From: Oceaniglobus roseus
GTDB lineage: Bacteria > Pseudomonadota > Alphaproteobacteria > Rhodobacterales > Rhodobacteraceae
Direction: 5' to 3'
NCBI RefSeq assembly: GCF_002869745.1
Contig: NZ_PNOS01000012.1
Coordinates: 1 to 64,000 of the forward strand
DNA length: 64,000 bases
Part shown: positions 50,252 through 58,747 of the stretch, piece by piece
Layout: every line of letters starts with the position of its first letter
How positions within the stretch are numbered: position 1 is the first letter of the stretch
Notes under the pieces: generated by a model
Told to the model about the DNA's origin: nothing
What the model saw: only the letters and a program-made list of their open reading frames with translations
Database searches by the model: none
Program-made: the position numbers and the translations under genes

Positions 50252-53035
50252 GTGGCCCCGTCTCAGTCCACGTCTCAGTCCCCGCCTTGCGCGGCGTCCG
50301 CGGGTGCGGAAGCCGGGCCCCCGGACGGCCCTCTGTCCGAGTTGCAGGCCACGGCCCATGCCCTGCGCGCGCAGGATGTGGCGGCGCGCCTGTCGGTTTC
50401 GCCCGCGACGGGCCTGAGCGAGGCCGAGGCACTGCGCCGCGCCGCCCGCTTCGGCGAGAACCGCCTGCGTGCCCAGGCGCCCGCCAGCCTGCTGTCCCTG
50501 CTCGGCCACCAGCTGCGCAGCGTCATCGTCTGGCTGCTGTCGGCGGCGGCGCTGGTCTCGGCGCTGACCGGCGAGGGGGCCGAGGCGGCGGCGATCGCCG
50601 TGGTGCTGCTGCTGAACGGCGCGATCGGCTTCGCGACCGAGCTGCGCGCCGCCCGCGCGATGGAGGCGTTGCGCCACTTCGCCGAGGTCCGCACGCGGGT
50701 GCGCCGGGACGGGCGCGACCGGATGATCGACGCCCGCGCCCTCGTCCCCGGCGATCTCGTCGTGCTCGAGGGCGGCGACATGGTGACGGCGGACCTGCGC
50801 CTGGTCTCTGCCTCGCAGCTCCAGTCCGACGAATCGGTGCTGACCGGCGAATCGCTGCCCCGCTCGAAGGACGCTGCGCCGGTGGCGCGCGCGGCGCCGC
50901 TCGGGGACCGCACCGGGATGCTCTACAAGGGGACCGCCGTCACCCGGGGCAGCGGCACGGGAATCGTGACCGCGACCGGCATGGAGAGCGAGCTGGGGCG
51001 GATCAGCCGCCTGATCGACACCGCGGGAGCGGGGGCCACGCCGCTGGAACGGCGGCTCGACTCCCTTGCCCAGACCTTCCTGTGGCTCACGCTGCTGCTT
51101 GCCGCGGGGTCGGTCGCGGCCGGCATCCTGCGCGGCCACGACGCGGCCGACATGCTGCGCACCGGCGTCGCGCTGGCCGTGGCCGCGATCCCCGAGGGGC
51201 TGCCGGTGGTGGCGACCCTCGCGCTGGCCGGGGGGATGCGGCGCATGGCCCGCCACCACGCGCTGATCCGGCGGCTGTCAGCGGTCGAGACGCTGGGCGC
51301 GGCCACGCTGATCCTGACCGACAAGACCGGCACCCTGACCGAGAACCGCATGAGCGTCGTGCGCTACCTGCTGGCGGGCGGCGATGCCGACCCGGCCGAG
51401 ACGGTGCCGCCCGCAATGGCGCAGCCCCTCTCCCAGGCGCTGGCGGTCGGGGCGATGTGCGGCACGGCGGACCTCGGCCCCGACGGCAGCGGCACCGGCG
51501 ACGCGATGGAACTGGCGCTGCTGCGGGCGGCGCGGGATTTCGGAGACGGCGCGCCCGCCACGGCGCCGCGCATCGCCGAGCACGCGTTCGACCCGGCGCT
51601 GCGGCTGATGGCGACGGTTCACCCCGAGGCCGACGGCGTGGTCTTCGCGGTCAAGGGCGCCCCAGAGGCGGTGCTCGCCGCCTGCGGCAGCGTGCTCGGG
51701 CCCCGCGGGGCCGTGCCGCTGGACGACGCGGGGCGCGCCGGATGGCTGGCGCGGGTGGGGGCGGCGGCGGCGACCGGGCTCAGGACGCTGGGGCTGGCGC
51801 TGAAGCGCGGCGGCGATCCCGGCGCGCCGCCCTACGAGGGGCTCACGCTGATCGGCTTCGCCTGCCTCGCGGACCCGCTGCGACCCGGCATACCGCAGGC
51901 CATCGCCGAGTGCCGGGCGGCCGGGGTGCGGGTGGTGATGGTCACGGGCGACCATGCCGCCACCGCCCTCAGGATCGCGCGGGATGCCGGGATCGGCGAG
52001 GACGGGATCGTGGCGGTCGAGGGGCAGGCGCTGGAGGCCCTCGGCCGGACGCCGCCGGACGAGGGCCTTGCCGCCCGGCTGCGCGAGGCCGCCGTGATCG
52101 CGCGGGTCTCGCCCGAGGCGAAGCTGGCGCTCGTCGCCTTCCACCAGGCGCGGGGCGAGGTCGTCGCGATGACCGGCGACGGCGTGAACGACGCGCCCGC
52201 GCTGCGCCAGGCCGATATCGGCGTCGCCATGGGGCGGCGCGGCACCCAGGTCGCGCGCGAGGCGGCGGACATGGTGCTGGAGGACGACGACCTTGCCACG
52301 ATCGTCGTGGCGATCCGCCAGGGCCGGGTGATCTTCGGCAACATCAGGAAGTTCATCGTCTACCTGATGTCCTGCAACCTCAGCGAGATCCTGGTGGTGG
52401 CCCTCGCCGTCGGCTCGGGCCTGCCGATGCCGCTTCTGCCGTTGCAGCTGCTGTTCCTGAACCTCGTCACCGACGTCTTTCCCGCCTTCGCCCTGGGTCT
52501 CGGGCGGGGCGACGGGCACGAGATGCGCCGCCCGCCGCGCGACCCGGGCGAACCCTTCCTCGGGCGGCGGGAATGGCTGCGCATCGCCCTGCTCGGCGCG
52601 GCGCTGACGGCGGCGACCCTCTTCGCCTTCCTGCTGGCGCTGTTCGCGCTGGACCTGCCGCAGGGGCACTGCGTGACGGTGGCCTTCCTGACCCTCGCGC
52701 TGGCGCAGCTCTGGAACGTGTTCAACATGCGCGACCCGGCGACGCGCCTCCTGCGCAACGACGTGACAGCCAACCCCGGCATCTGGGGTGCGCTCGGTCT
52801 CTGCCTCGTCCTGCTGGCGCTCGCCGTCCTGCTGCCGGGGCTGGCGGGGATCCTGCGGCTGCCCTTCCCGGGCGGCGCGGGGCTGGCGCTGGCGCTCGGG
52901 GCCAGCCTGCTGCCGCTGCTGGCGGCGCAGCTGGTCCTCGCGCGCGGAGCCGGCCGCGCATTGACACGGATCAAGGCGGGGCGGGGCGACGGGAGGCTAG
53001 AACTGAAAGACAGCCACAACAGGGGAACCGGATGA
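50252..53035 (+). CDS. P2A-like cation-transporting P-type ATPase
   Basis: Inner-membrane cation pump (927 aa) with the membrane motif PEGLPVVATLALA, TGES, DKTGTLTENRMSV, KGAPEAVL and GDGVNDAPAL. These place it with Ca2+/Mn2+-type P2 ATPases of bacteria (substrate inferred). The C-terminal cation-ATPase domain (~750-905) is complete. The GTG start lies 2 nt after the flavodoxin stop. The last 75 nt contain an Fnr-type box for the next gene, and its stop overlaps the next ATG by four bases. Confidence 0.9.
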   Translation: MAPSQSTSQSPPCAASAGAEAGPPDGPLSELQATAHALRAQDVAARLSVSPATGLSEAEALRRAARFGENRLRAQAPASLLSLLGHQLRSVIVWLLSAAALVSALTGEGAEAAAIAVVLLLNGAIGFATELRAARAMEALRHFAEVRTRVRRDGRDRMIDARALVPGDLVVLEGGDMVTADLRLVSASQLQSDESVLTGESLPRSKDAAPVARAAPLGDRTGMLYKGTAVTRGSGTGIVTATGMESELGRISRLIDTAGAGATPLERRLDSLAQTFLWLTLLLAAGSVAAGILRGHDAADMLRTGVALAVAAIPEGLPVVATLALAGGMRRMARHHALIRRLSAVETLGAATLILTDKTGTLTENRMSVVRYLLAGGDADPAETVPPAMAQPLSQALAVGAMCGTADLGPDGSGTGDAMELALLRAARDFGDGAPATAPRIAEHAFDPALRLMATVHPEADGVVFAVKGAPEAVLAACGSVLGPRGAVPLDDAGRAGWLARVGAAAATGLRTLGLALKRGGDPGAPPYEGLTLIGFACLADPLRPGIPQAIAECRAAGVRVVMVTGDHAATALRIARDAGIGEDGIVAVEGQALEALGRTPPDEGLAARLREAAVIARVSPEAKLALVAFHQARGEVVAMTGDGVNDAPALRQADIGVAMGRRGTQVAREAADMVLEDDDLATIVVAIRQGRVIFGNIRKFIVYLMSCNLSEILVVALAVGSGLPMPLLPLQLLFLNLVTDVFPAFALGLGRGDGHEMRRPPRDPGEPFLGRREWLRIALLGAALTAATLFAFLLALFALDLPQGHCVTVAFLTLALAQLWNVFNMRDPATRLLRNDVTANPGIWGALGLCLVLLALAVLLPGLAGILRLPFPGGAGLALALGASLLPLLAAQLVLARGAGRALTRIKAGRGDGRLELKDSHNRGTG
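52961..52974 (+). promoter_or_regulatory. Fnr/FixK-type box inside the 3' end of the P2A ATPase gene
   Basis: TTGAC-ACGG-ATCAA, both arms match; centred 64 nt upstream of the phasin-like start; TAGAAC at 52998-53003 lies 33 nt from the centre. Confidence 0.65.
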
Positions 53036-53346
53036 ACAAGGCAAGACACGACCGCAGCGGCATGACGCGACGCCCCTGGCCAGTAACGCCCGAAGCCTGG
53101 CCGCTGGCGGGGGCGGCGGAGGCGTGGATGGATATCGGCAGCGAGGCCTGGACCTTCTGGGCCCACCGCCTGCGCAAGGACGTCGAGACCCAGCACGCCC
53201 TCCTGCACAGCCGCACCCCGTTCGACGCGCAGGTGATCCTGGCCAAGCATTTCCACAACGCGATGGAGGACTACCACCGCGAGGCCGGGCGGCTCGTGCA
53301 GCTGCTGCATGTCGTGCCGGGCGCCGCGGTCCTGATCGAGGAATAG
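53032..53346 (+). CDS. Small phasin-like helical protein
   Basis: A 104-aa protein with an amphipathic helical core (EAWTFWAHRLRKDVETQHAL; DAQVILAKHFHNAMEDYHRE) resembling short phasins. The ATG overlaps the ATPase stop (ATGA) with AGGGGAA upstream. It has its own Fnr-type box in the preceding gene. Could coat PHA granules or another hydrophobic surface; assignment is by pattern only. Confidence 0.65.
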   Translation: MNKARHDRSGMTRRPWPVTPEAWPLAGAAEAWMDIGSEAWTFWAHRLRKDVETQHALLHSRTPFDAQVILAKHFHNAMEDYHREAGRLVQLLHVVPGAAVLIEE

Positions 53347-53413
53347 CCGCCCCTGCACCCACGGGGGCGGGGCCGCGATGGCCTGCGGGGACCCTCCGCC
53401 GCCGAGGGGCGCG

Positions 53414-53427
53414 TTGACGGCGGTCAA
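53414..53427 (+). promoter_or_regulatory. Fnr/FixK-type box, NAD(P)H-dehydrogenase/ADH promoter
   Basis: TTGAC-GGCG-GTCAA, both arms perfect, centred 66 nt upstream of the start at 53487. Confidence 0.7.
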
Positions 53428-53486
53428 TGCGGGATCCGGACGCCCTGCCATCGTGGCAAGGGGCCGCACCGGAAGAAGGAAGCTCG

Positions 53487-54062
53487 ATGACCTCGATCCT
53501 CGTCATCGTCGCCCACCCCGACGGCGCCAGGGGCCACTACTGCGGCGCCCTCGCCACCGCCTATGCCGAGGCGGCACGGGCCGCCGGGCACACGGTCAAG
53601 GTGCTCGACGCGGGGGCCGAGGCGGTGCCGTTCCTGCACTCGCGCAGCGAATGGGAGACGGGCGACCTGCCGCCCTTCGTCCCGGCCGCACAGAAGGCGA
53701 TCCGCGCCGCCGATCACCTGGTCTTCGTCTACCCACTCTGGCTCGGCGCGATGCCGGCCAAGCTGAAGGCCTGGCTGGAGCAGGTCATGCGGCCCGACTT
53801 CATCGGCGCCACAGGCTCCGGCCGGTTCCAGCGGAGGCTCAAGGGCCGCTCGGCCCGGGTCGTCGTGACCATGGGGATGCCGGTGCCGGTCTACCGCTTC
53901 TGGTTCGGCGCCCATTCCCTGCGCAGTTTCGAGCGCAACATCCTGCATTTCGTCGGCATCGCGCCGGTGCGCTGGTCGCTGATCGGCAATGTCGAGGGCA
54001 GCGCCGCCCACCGCGCCCGCGCCCTCGCGCGGCTTGCCGACCTGGGGCGGGCGGGGCGGTGA
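53487..54062 (+). CDS. Flavodoxin_2-type NAD(P)H:quinone reductase-like protein
   Basis: A 191-aa protein of the NQO/MdaB flavodoxin_2 fold: starts TSILVIVAHPDGARGHYCGAL and has FVYPLWLGAMPAKLKAWLEQV (~78-98), the typical FMN/FAD-quinone site region, and an R-F-x-F-G-A-H-S segment. Probably reduces quinones or nitro compounds with NAD(P)H in the cytoplasm. AGAAGGAAG precedes the ATG. The ADH gene follows 34 bp downstream. Confidence 0.83.
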   Translation: MTSILVIVAHPDGARGHYCGALATAYAEAARAAGHTVKVLDAGAEAVPFLHSRSEWETGDLPPFVPAAQKAIRAADHLVFVYPLWLGAMPAKLKAWLEQVMRPDFIGATGSGRFQRRLKGRSARVVVTMGMPVPVYRFWFGAHSLRSFERNILHFVGIAPVRWSLIGNVEGSAAHRARALARLADLGRAGR

Positions 54063-54096
54063 CGGCGCGCGGGCCTCGGCAGCGGAGGGAGGTGGC

Positions 54097-55080
54097 ATGA
54101 TCGCCATGGTCCTCGAACGCCCGGGCACGCCCCTCGTCGCCCGCGATCTCGCCCCGCGGACACCCGGCCCGGGCGAGCTTGCCCTGCGCGTCGAGGCCTG
54201 CGGCGTCTGCCGCACCGACCTGCACGTGGTCGACGGCGACCTGCCGCACCCCCGGTTGCCGCTGATCCCCGGTCACGAGATCGTCGGCCGCGTCACCGCC
54301 TGCGGCCCCGGCGTCCGCCGCGTCCTGCCCGGTCAGCGCGTGGGCGTGCCCTGGCTCGGGCGCACCTGCGGCGCCTGTCCGTTCTGCCGCGGCGGCCGGG
54401 AGAACCTGTGCGACGCGCCGCTCTTCACCGGCTACACCACCGATGGCGGCTTCGCCGAGGACTGCATTGCCCACGCCGATTACGTCATCCCCCTGCCCGA
54501 AGAGGCCGATCCCGCCACCCTCGCGCCGCTGCTCTGCGCCGGGCTGATCGGCCACCGGGCGCTTGCGATGGCGGGGGACGCGCAGCGGATCGGTCTCTAC
54601 GGGTTCGGGGCGGCGGCGCATCTGCTGATCCAGCTCGCCGTCTGGCAGGGGCGGCGGGTGCTGGCGCTGACCCGGCCCGGCGACGGCGCGGGGCAGGCCT
54701 TTGCCCGCCGCCTCGGCGCGGTCTGGGCGGGCGGCTCGGACGAGGCGCCGCCGGAACCGCTGGACGCGGCGCTGATCTTCGCCCCCGTCGGTGCGCTGGT
54801 GCCCGCCGCGCTGCGGGCGGTGCGCAAGGGCGGCACCGTGGTCTGCGCCGGGATCCACATGTCGGATATCCCGTCCTTCCCCTATGCCGACCTCTGGGGC
54901 GAGCGCGCGATCCGCTCGGTCGCCAACCTGACCCGGGCGGACGCCGACACGTTCCTGCCCCTCGCAGCCCGGGCGGGGGTCAGCGCGCATGTCACGCGCT
55001 ATCCGCTGCGCGACGCCAACGCCGCGCTCGACGACCTGCGGGCGGGGCGGCTGGAGGGGGCGGCGGTGCTGATCCCGTGA
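54097..55080 (+). CDS. Zinc-dependent alcohol dehydrogenase
   Basis: Medium-chain dehydrogenase (327 aa). Catalytic zinc region CGVCRTDLHVVDGD (~33-46) and PGHEIVGRV; structural zinc cysteines in CGACPFCRGGRENLC (~90-104); NAD(P) site LYGFGAAAHLLI, with the GxGxxG partly changed. Close in layout to the AdhA/CAD2 group found in anaerobically induced loci. AGGGAGG precedes the ATG. May oxidise or produce alcohols to balance NADH under low oxygen (inference). Confidence 0.9.
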   Translation: MIAMVLERPGTPLVARDLAPRTPGPGELALRVEACGVCRTDLHVVDGDLPHPRLPLIPGHEIVGRVTACGPGVRRVLPGQRVGVPWLGRTCGACPFCRGGRENLCDAPLFTGYTTDGGFAEDCIAHADYVIPLPEEADPATLAPLLCAGLIGHRALAMAGDAQRIGLYGFGAAAHLLIQLAVWQGRRVLALTRPGDGAGQAFARRLGAVWAGGSDEAPPEPLDAALIFAPVGALVPAALRAVRKGGTVVCAGIHMSDIPSFPYADLWGERAIRSVANLTRADADTFLPLAARAGVSAHVTRYPLRDANAALDDLRAGRLEGAAVLIP

Positions 55081-55114
55081 CCTTCGCATGCGGCGCCACG
55101 GGCGTTCGCCGCGA

Positions 55115-55128
55115 TTGATCCTGCGCAA
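55115..55128 (+). promoter_or_regulatory. Fnr/FixK-type box, trxC promoter
   Basis: TTGAT-CCTG-CGCAA, centred 69 nt upstream of trxC; TATCCT at 55151-55156 lies 32 nt from the centre, one of the best -10 matches in the set. Confidence 0.65.
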
Positions 55129-55190
55129 CGCGATCCGGACATTCGGCTGCTATCCTCCCCGCATGTCCACCGCATCGCTCAGAGGCGCCC

Positions 55191-55652
55191 ATGACTCAGA
55201 CCCTGACCTGTCTTGACTGTGGCCAGGCCAACCGCCTGCCCGCCGAACGCCTTGGCACCGCGCCGAAATGCGGCAGCTGCGGCGCGCCGCTGATCGCCCG
55301 CGCGCCCGTGGCGGTGCCGTTCCGCACGCTGCAGAAGGCGATCCGCACCGACACGCTGCCGCTGATCGTGGATTTCTGGGCGCCCTGGTGCGCGCCCTGC
55401 CGCATGATGGCCCCCGCCTTCGCCGAGGCCGCGGCGAAGGCCGGAACGACGGCGCGCTTCGCCAAGATCGACATCCAGGCAAATCCGCAGGCGGGCGAGG
55501 CGCACGGGGTGAAGGGCATCCCGCTGATCGTCGCCTTCCGGAACGGCCGCGAGCTGACGCGCCGGGCCGGCTTGGTGTCGGCGCCGGACCTGGCGACCTG
55601 GGTCGCGGCGGCCGTCGCGGAGGGCCGCCGCCAGCGGGACGGCGCGGCCTAG
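55191..55652 (+). CDS. trxC: Thioredoxin 2 (TrxC)
   Basis: A 153-aa thioredoxin with the N-terminal zinc ribbon (CLDCG and CGSCG) that separates TrxC from TrxA, then the thioredoxin fold with the WCAPC active site (~66-70) and cis-Pro region GIPLIVAF. Reduces disulphides in the cytoplasm; in other bacteria it is tied to oxidative stress. Here an Fnr-type box suggests induction at the oxic/anoxic shift. Confidence 0.92.
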   Translation: MTQTLTCLDCGQANRLPAERLGTAPKCGSCGAPLIARAPVAVPFRTLQKAIRTDTLPLIVDFWAPWCAPCRMMAPAFAEAAAKAGTTARFAKIDIQANPQAGEAHGVKGIPLIVAFRNGRELTRRAGLVSAPDLATWVAAAVAEGRRQRDGAA

Positions 55653-55655
55653 CCT

Positions 55656-55684
55656 GCGGTCCGGTTCCGGAGGGCCCGGACCGC
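55656..55684. terminator. Hairpin between convergent trxC and Hsp20 genes
   Basis: 9-bp perfect stem (GCGGTCCGG 55656-55664 with CCGGACCGC 55676-55684) in the 60-bp convergent gap; no T-run. Confidence 0.5.
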
Positions 55685-55712
55685 GCGGCAGCGGCGCCGT
55701 GTGCAGGCCGCG

Positions 55713-56231
55713 TCAGGCGGCGTGCACCTCGATCGTCTTCTCGGCGGCCAGCGCCGCCTCTGACTTCGGCAGGCTGATCGTCAGCACGCCCTTGGCGAAC
55801 TGCGCGTCGATCTTTTCCTGGTCGATGTTCTGCGGCAGCCGGATCGAGCGGCGGAAGCTGCCCCAGCGGCGCTCGCTTACGTGGTAGGCGTCCTGCTCGC
55901 GCGACGATTCCTCGGTCTTTTCGCCCGAGATCGTCAGCATCCCGTCGCTGATCTTCACCGAAACGTCCTTCGCCTCCATCCCCGGCAACTCGGCGGCGAT
56001 GGAGAAGGACTTGTCGTTCTCCACGACATCCATCGCGGGGCTCAGGGCCGCCGGAGCGAACATCGCGGGGGTTCCGGGCGATCCGCGCTCGAAGAGGCGC
56101 GTCGGCTCGAAGGCGTCGAACAGCCGCTCCATCTCGTCGCGCAGGCTGCCGAAACCGGGCCAGCCCGACAGGGCCGACTGCGGGAACCGCTCGGCGCCGC
56201 GGGTGACGGGAACATGGGTCTTCTTGGACAT
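55713..56231 (-). CDS. Hsp20 small heat-shock protein
   Basis: A 172-aa holdase chaperone: variable N-terminal region (~1-65, GWPGFGSLRDEMERLFDAF), alpha-crystallin domain (~66-160, with AAELPGMEAKDVSVKI and GVLTISLPK) and a short tail. AGGAGA precedes the ATG at 56231. The nearest Fnr-type box is 163 nt upstream and fits the divergent gene better, so its inclusion in the regulon is less certain. Confidence 0.92.
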   Translation of the reverse strand: MSKKTHVPVTRGAERFPQSALSGWPGFGSLRDEMERLFDAFEPTRLFERGSPGTPAMFAPAALSPAMDVVENDKSFSIAAELPGMEAKDVSVKISDGMLTISGEKTEESSREQDAYHVSERRWGSFRRSIRLPQNIDQEKIDAQFAKGVLTISLPKSEAALAAEKTIEVHAA

Positions 56232-56386
56232 CTGACTCTCCTGTCTCGGGTTGAGGGCGCCACCCGCCGGGGATGGACGGGTGGCGCGGAACCGCACCGC
56301 CCCGGCGGCGGCGGCCGAACGGTGGCAAGCCGCGCCGCCCCGGACGGGCGAGCCAGACAAATGTGCCGCGGCGGGACCGCGGCGCA

Positions 56387-56400
56387 TTGACGGCCATCAA
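56387..56400. promoter_or_regulatory. Fnr/FixK-type box between Hsp20 and membrane polymer-like genes
   Basis: TTGAC-GGCC-ATCAA, both arms match. Centred 66 nt upstream of the rightward gene, with TAGACT at 56424-56429 (33 nt from the centre); 163 nt from the Hsp20 start. Confidence 0.65.
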
Positions 56401-56459
56401 CGACAGCGCGCCGGCCCGCCCCCTAGACTGCGACAGGAAGAACGTCGTCTGGAACCGCC

Positions 56460-57674
56460 ATGCCTTTTCGCTGCCTTGCGGGCTCTCTTGCCGCCGTCCT
56501 CTGCCTCGCGGCCCCGTCGGTGGCCGGAACCGTCGTCATCGGCCAGGATACCTTCATCGGCGGCACGCCGTCCGGCGAGGCGACGTCGGCGCCGCGCGAC
56601 CTGTTCTTCGCCGGGCCCTCTGCCGAGCTTGCAATCCCGGTGGCGGGCGATGCCCACCTTGCCGGGTTCTCGGCGCATGCCGGGGCGGCGACCGGGGCGG
56701 ATCTCTATGCCGCGGGGGCGGAGGTGCGGATCGACGCGCCGGTGGGCGGGGATGTGTCGGCGGTTGGCTTCTCGGTCGCGCTCGGCCCCGGCGCGACGAT
56801 CGGGGGCAACGCGCGGCTCGGCGGCGGCTCGGTGCGAATCGCGGCGCCCGTCGCGGGGGCGCTGGCAGCCAGCGCCGGGGCGCTGACCCTCGACGCCCGG
56901 ATCGGCGGCGACGCCCGGATCACGGCGCGCACGGTGACCTTCGGGCCGGACGCCACGGTGGCGGGCACGCTGCACCTCGCGACGGCCGAGCCGGTGGCCG
57001 TGCCCGCATCGGTGGCACCGCCCGAGCGGGTGGTGATCGGGCGGATCGCGCCGGACGACATGCCTATGCACGCGCCCGACTGGGCGCCGGGCTGGGTGCG
57101 CGCCTGGTCGGGGCACTGGATGCACGGGGCGGGGGAGGCGTGGCGGGCGCCGCCCCCGGCGGTCCTGCTGGCCGGGTCGCTCCTGACCTTGGCCTTCCTG
57201 TTGGCCCTCGGCGCCGCCGCGCTGGCCCTGCTGCCCGAGCGGGTCGAGACGCTGCGCCGCCGGGCCGCCGGGCACCCCTGGCTGGCGCTGCTGACCGGCC
57301 TGCTGGGGCTTGGCACCCTCGTCGGTCTGATCCCGGTGGCGGCGCTCACCCTGATCGGGCTGCCTCTCGTGCCGGTGGCGATCCTCGCCCTCGTCGTGGT
57401 CTGGACGCTCGGCTATCTCCTTGGCACCTACAGCGCCGCCGCCTTCGTGCTGGAAGGCTTCGGGCGGCGCGAGGGGCCGCAGGGCATGGCGCGGCGGCTG
57501 GGCGCGCTGGCGCTCGGGCTGGCGGTGGCGACGGTGCTGAACTTCATCCCCGTTCTCGGCTGGATGGCGAACCTCGCGCTGGTCCTCATCGGCATCGGGG
57601 CGCTGGCCGCCGCGGTCTTCGGCAGGCTCGGCGCGATGGTCTCGGCGGTTCCGCCGACCGCCGGGGCGGCATAG
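56460..57674 (+). CDS. Polymer-forming (bactofilin-like) protein with C-terminal membrane domain
   Basis: A 404-aa protein: Sec signal (~1-22), a Gly/Ala-rich right-handed beta-helix-like region (~25-180, repeating GxA.I.G.. units) like polymer-forming cytoskeletal proteins but predicted periplasmic, a linker, then about six hydrophobic helices (~235-390). Function unknown; may scaffold envelope structures. A 52-aa membrane protein follows. Confidence 0.75.
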   Translation: MPFRCLAGSLAAVLCLAAPSVAGTVVIGQDTFIGGTPSGEATSAPRDLFFAGPSAELAIPVAGDAHLAGFSAHAGAATGADLYAAGAEVRIDAPVGGDVSAVGFSVALGPGATIGGNARLGGGSVRIAAPVAGALAASAGALTLDARIGGDARITARTVTFGPDATVAGTLHLATAEPVAVPASVAPPERVVIGRIAPDDMPMHAPDWAPGWVRAWSGHWMHGAGEAWRAPPPAVLLAGSLLTLAFLLALGAAALALLPERVETLRRRAAGHPWLALLTGLLGLGTLVGLIPVAALTLIGLPLVPVAILALVVVWTLGYLLGTYSAAAFVLEGFGRREGPQGMARRLGALALGLAVATVLNFIPVLGWMANLALVLIGIGALAAAVFGRLGAMVSAVPPTAGAA

Positions 57675-57736
57675 GGCTGGCGACGGCACGACCAGAGGGG
57701 CCGGATCGTCCGGCCGGACAGAAGCGGGAACAGCGC

Positions 57737-57895
57737 ATGGACAGGATCAGGATCGAGAACCACGGCGGCATCGGCCTTCTCTGGCTGATCGGCTGGCTCT
57801 TCACGACGGGCTATCTTGGGCTCGGCTTTTGGCGGGCGGTGCTGGCCCTGCTGATCTGGCCCTACGACCTCGGGCTGGCGCTTGCAGCCCAGTGA
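57737..57895 (+). CDS. Small membrane protein
   Basis: A 52-aa protein with a short polar start (MDRIRIENHGG) and hydrophobic helix or helices (~12-48, LLWLIGWLFTTGYLGLGFW). Not recognised. It lies 62 nt downstream of the previous gene; a 7-bp palindromic hairpin (57699-57715) lies between them. Confidence 0.6.
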   Translation: MDRIRIENHGGIGLLWLIGWLFTTGYLGLGFWRAVLALLIWPYDLGLALAAQ

Positions 57896-57956
57896 TGGCG
57901 CCCGCTCTGCCGCTGTCCGGCGATGTCACGGAATATCATGGAGAATCCATTGCCTG

Positions 57957-57970
57957 TTGATCGCCGTCAA
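57957..57970 (+). promoter_or_regulatory. Fnr/FixK-type box with no protein gene downstream
   Basis: TTGAT-CGCC-GTCAA, both arms match. No credible coding frame follows to the right; instead there is a series of inverted repeats ending near 58210. Confidence 0.6.
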
Positions 57971-57989
57971 TGACCGGGGCGCGAGAGTC

Positions 57990-58215
57990 GGCGAAGCTGG
58001 GGCATCGAAGGTCGGGAACCAAGCAAGGCGGATCGCCAGTTCCCCAGACAAGCGGATCCGCCCGTCCATTCCGGGGTTTCCACGGCTTTCGATGGGACGG
58101 CCCCGGAAACCGGTCCCGTGATACCGGCGAAATACACGGTTTCCGGGGCAGTTGCCCTGTTTGATCGAGGCATTTGGAGAAGGAAGAAAGGGCAGGTGGA
58201 ACCTGCCCTTCCATT
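57990..58215 (+). ncRNA. Candidate structured RNA downstream of an Fnr-type box
   Basis: The 397-bp gap 57896-58292 has no convincing gene. After the box come three stems: 8 bp (58027-58034 / 58055-58062), an imperfect one (58064-58069 / 58092-58098) and a perfect 13-bp stem (58100-58112 / 58137-58149), then a 10-bp hairpin at 58188-58210. Such a chain starting about 40 nt from an activator box would suit a low-oxygen-induced small RNA; 5' end inferred at class II spacing. Strand and ends are uncertain; a relic element or the leader/trailer of the leftward cytochrome gene is the alternative. Confidence 0.4.
58188..58210 (-). terminator. Terminator of the leftward cytochrome gene
   Basis: Perfect 10-bp stem (AAGGGCAGGT 58188-58197 with ACCTGCCCTT 58201-58210), 3-nt loop. 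Read leftwards it runs into TTTCTTCCTTC, a usable T-rich tail; read rightwards it is followed by CCATTTCC, weaker but possible. Confidence 0.75.
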
Positions 58216-58292
58216 TCCGTCCGCGCCCGGGTTTTCGGAGCCGTGGCCTGCGCCCGTCGCCGAAATCGGTGAACGGGCGCGGCGAGAATTCG

Positions 58293-58694
58293 TCAGTCCG
58301 CCTGCAGGCCCTCGAGGTACAGCGCCAGCGTCAGGATTCGGCCGTTGCGGTCGAGGACCGACAGGGCCTTGTCGCCGTAACCCTGGGTCTCCTCGTCGAA
58401 GAGCGGGCCGAAATCGGGCATGGGCCCGCCGTGCAGCTTGTCCTTCCAGGTGCCATTCAGCAGGTGGACGACCCGGAGCATCGGGAAAGTGCCGCCGTTG
58501 CGCGCGGACAGGCCGGTGAGGTCGGGCACCGGGATCGTTAGGAACGGCGACAGGATCCCTTCGCCTTTGGCATCGTCGCCATGACAGTAGGCACAGTAAT
58601 AGGCGAAGAGTTCGGTGCCCGGGTCGATCTCCTGGGCCGGCGCGACGCCGGGCGCGGCCAAGGTCAGAGCAAGTGCAAGGTGGATCGGTTTCAT
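58293..58694 (-). CDS. Class I c-type cytochrome (second copy)
   Basis: A 133-aa periplasmic cytochrome: Sec signal (~1-20, ending APAQ), haem motif CAYCH (~34-38) and Met-ligand candidates in GGPMPDFG. Related to 38483-38905. GGAGGG precedes the ATG at 58694; an Fnr-type box is centred 61 nt upstream. Confidence 0.9.
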   Translation of the reverse strand: MKPIHLALALTLAAPGVAPAQEIDPGTELFAYYCAYCHGDDAKGEGILSPFLTIPVPDLTGLSARNGGTFPMLRVVHLLNGTWKDKLHGGPMPDFGPLFDEETQGYGDKALSVLDRNGRILTLALYLEGLQAD

Positions 58695-58747
58695 GTCAGC
58701 CCTCCGCAGATAGACCCCATTGCTCGCATCGCCGCGGCGCGCGCGCA

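Noticed and set aside
57936-58214. Short open frames on both strands in the hairpin-rich gap
   Set aside because: No ribosome sites, mutually overlapping, no domain-like pattern; the inverted repeats explain the region better.
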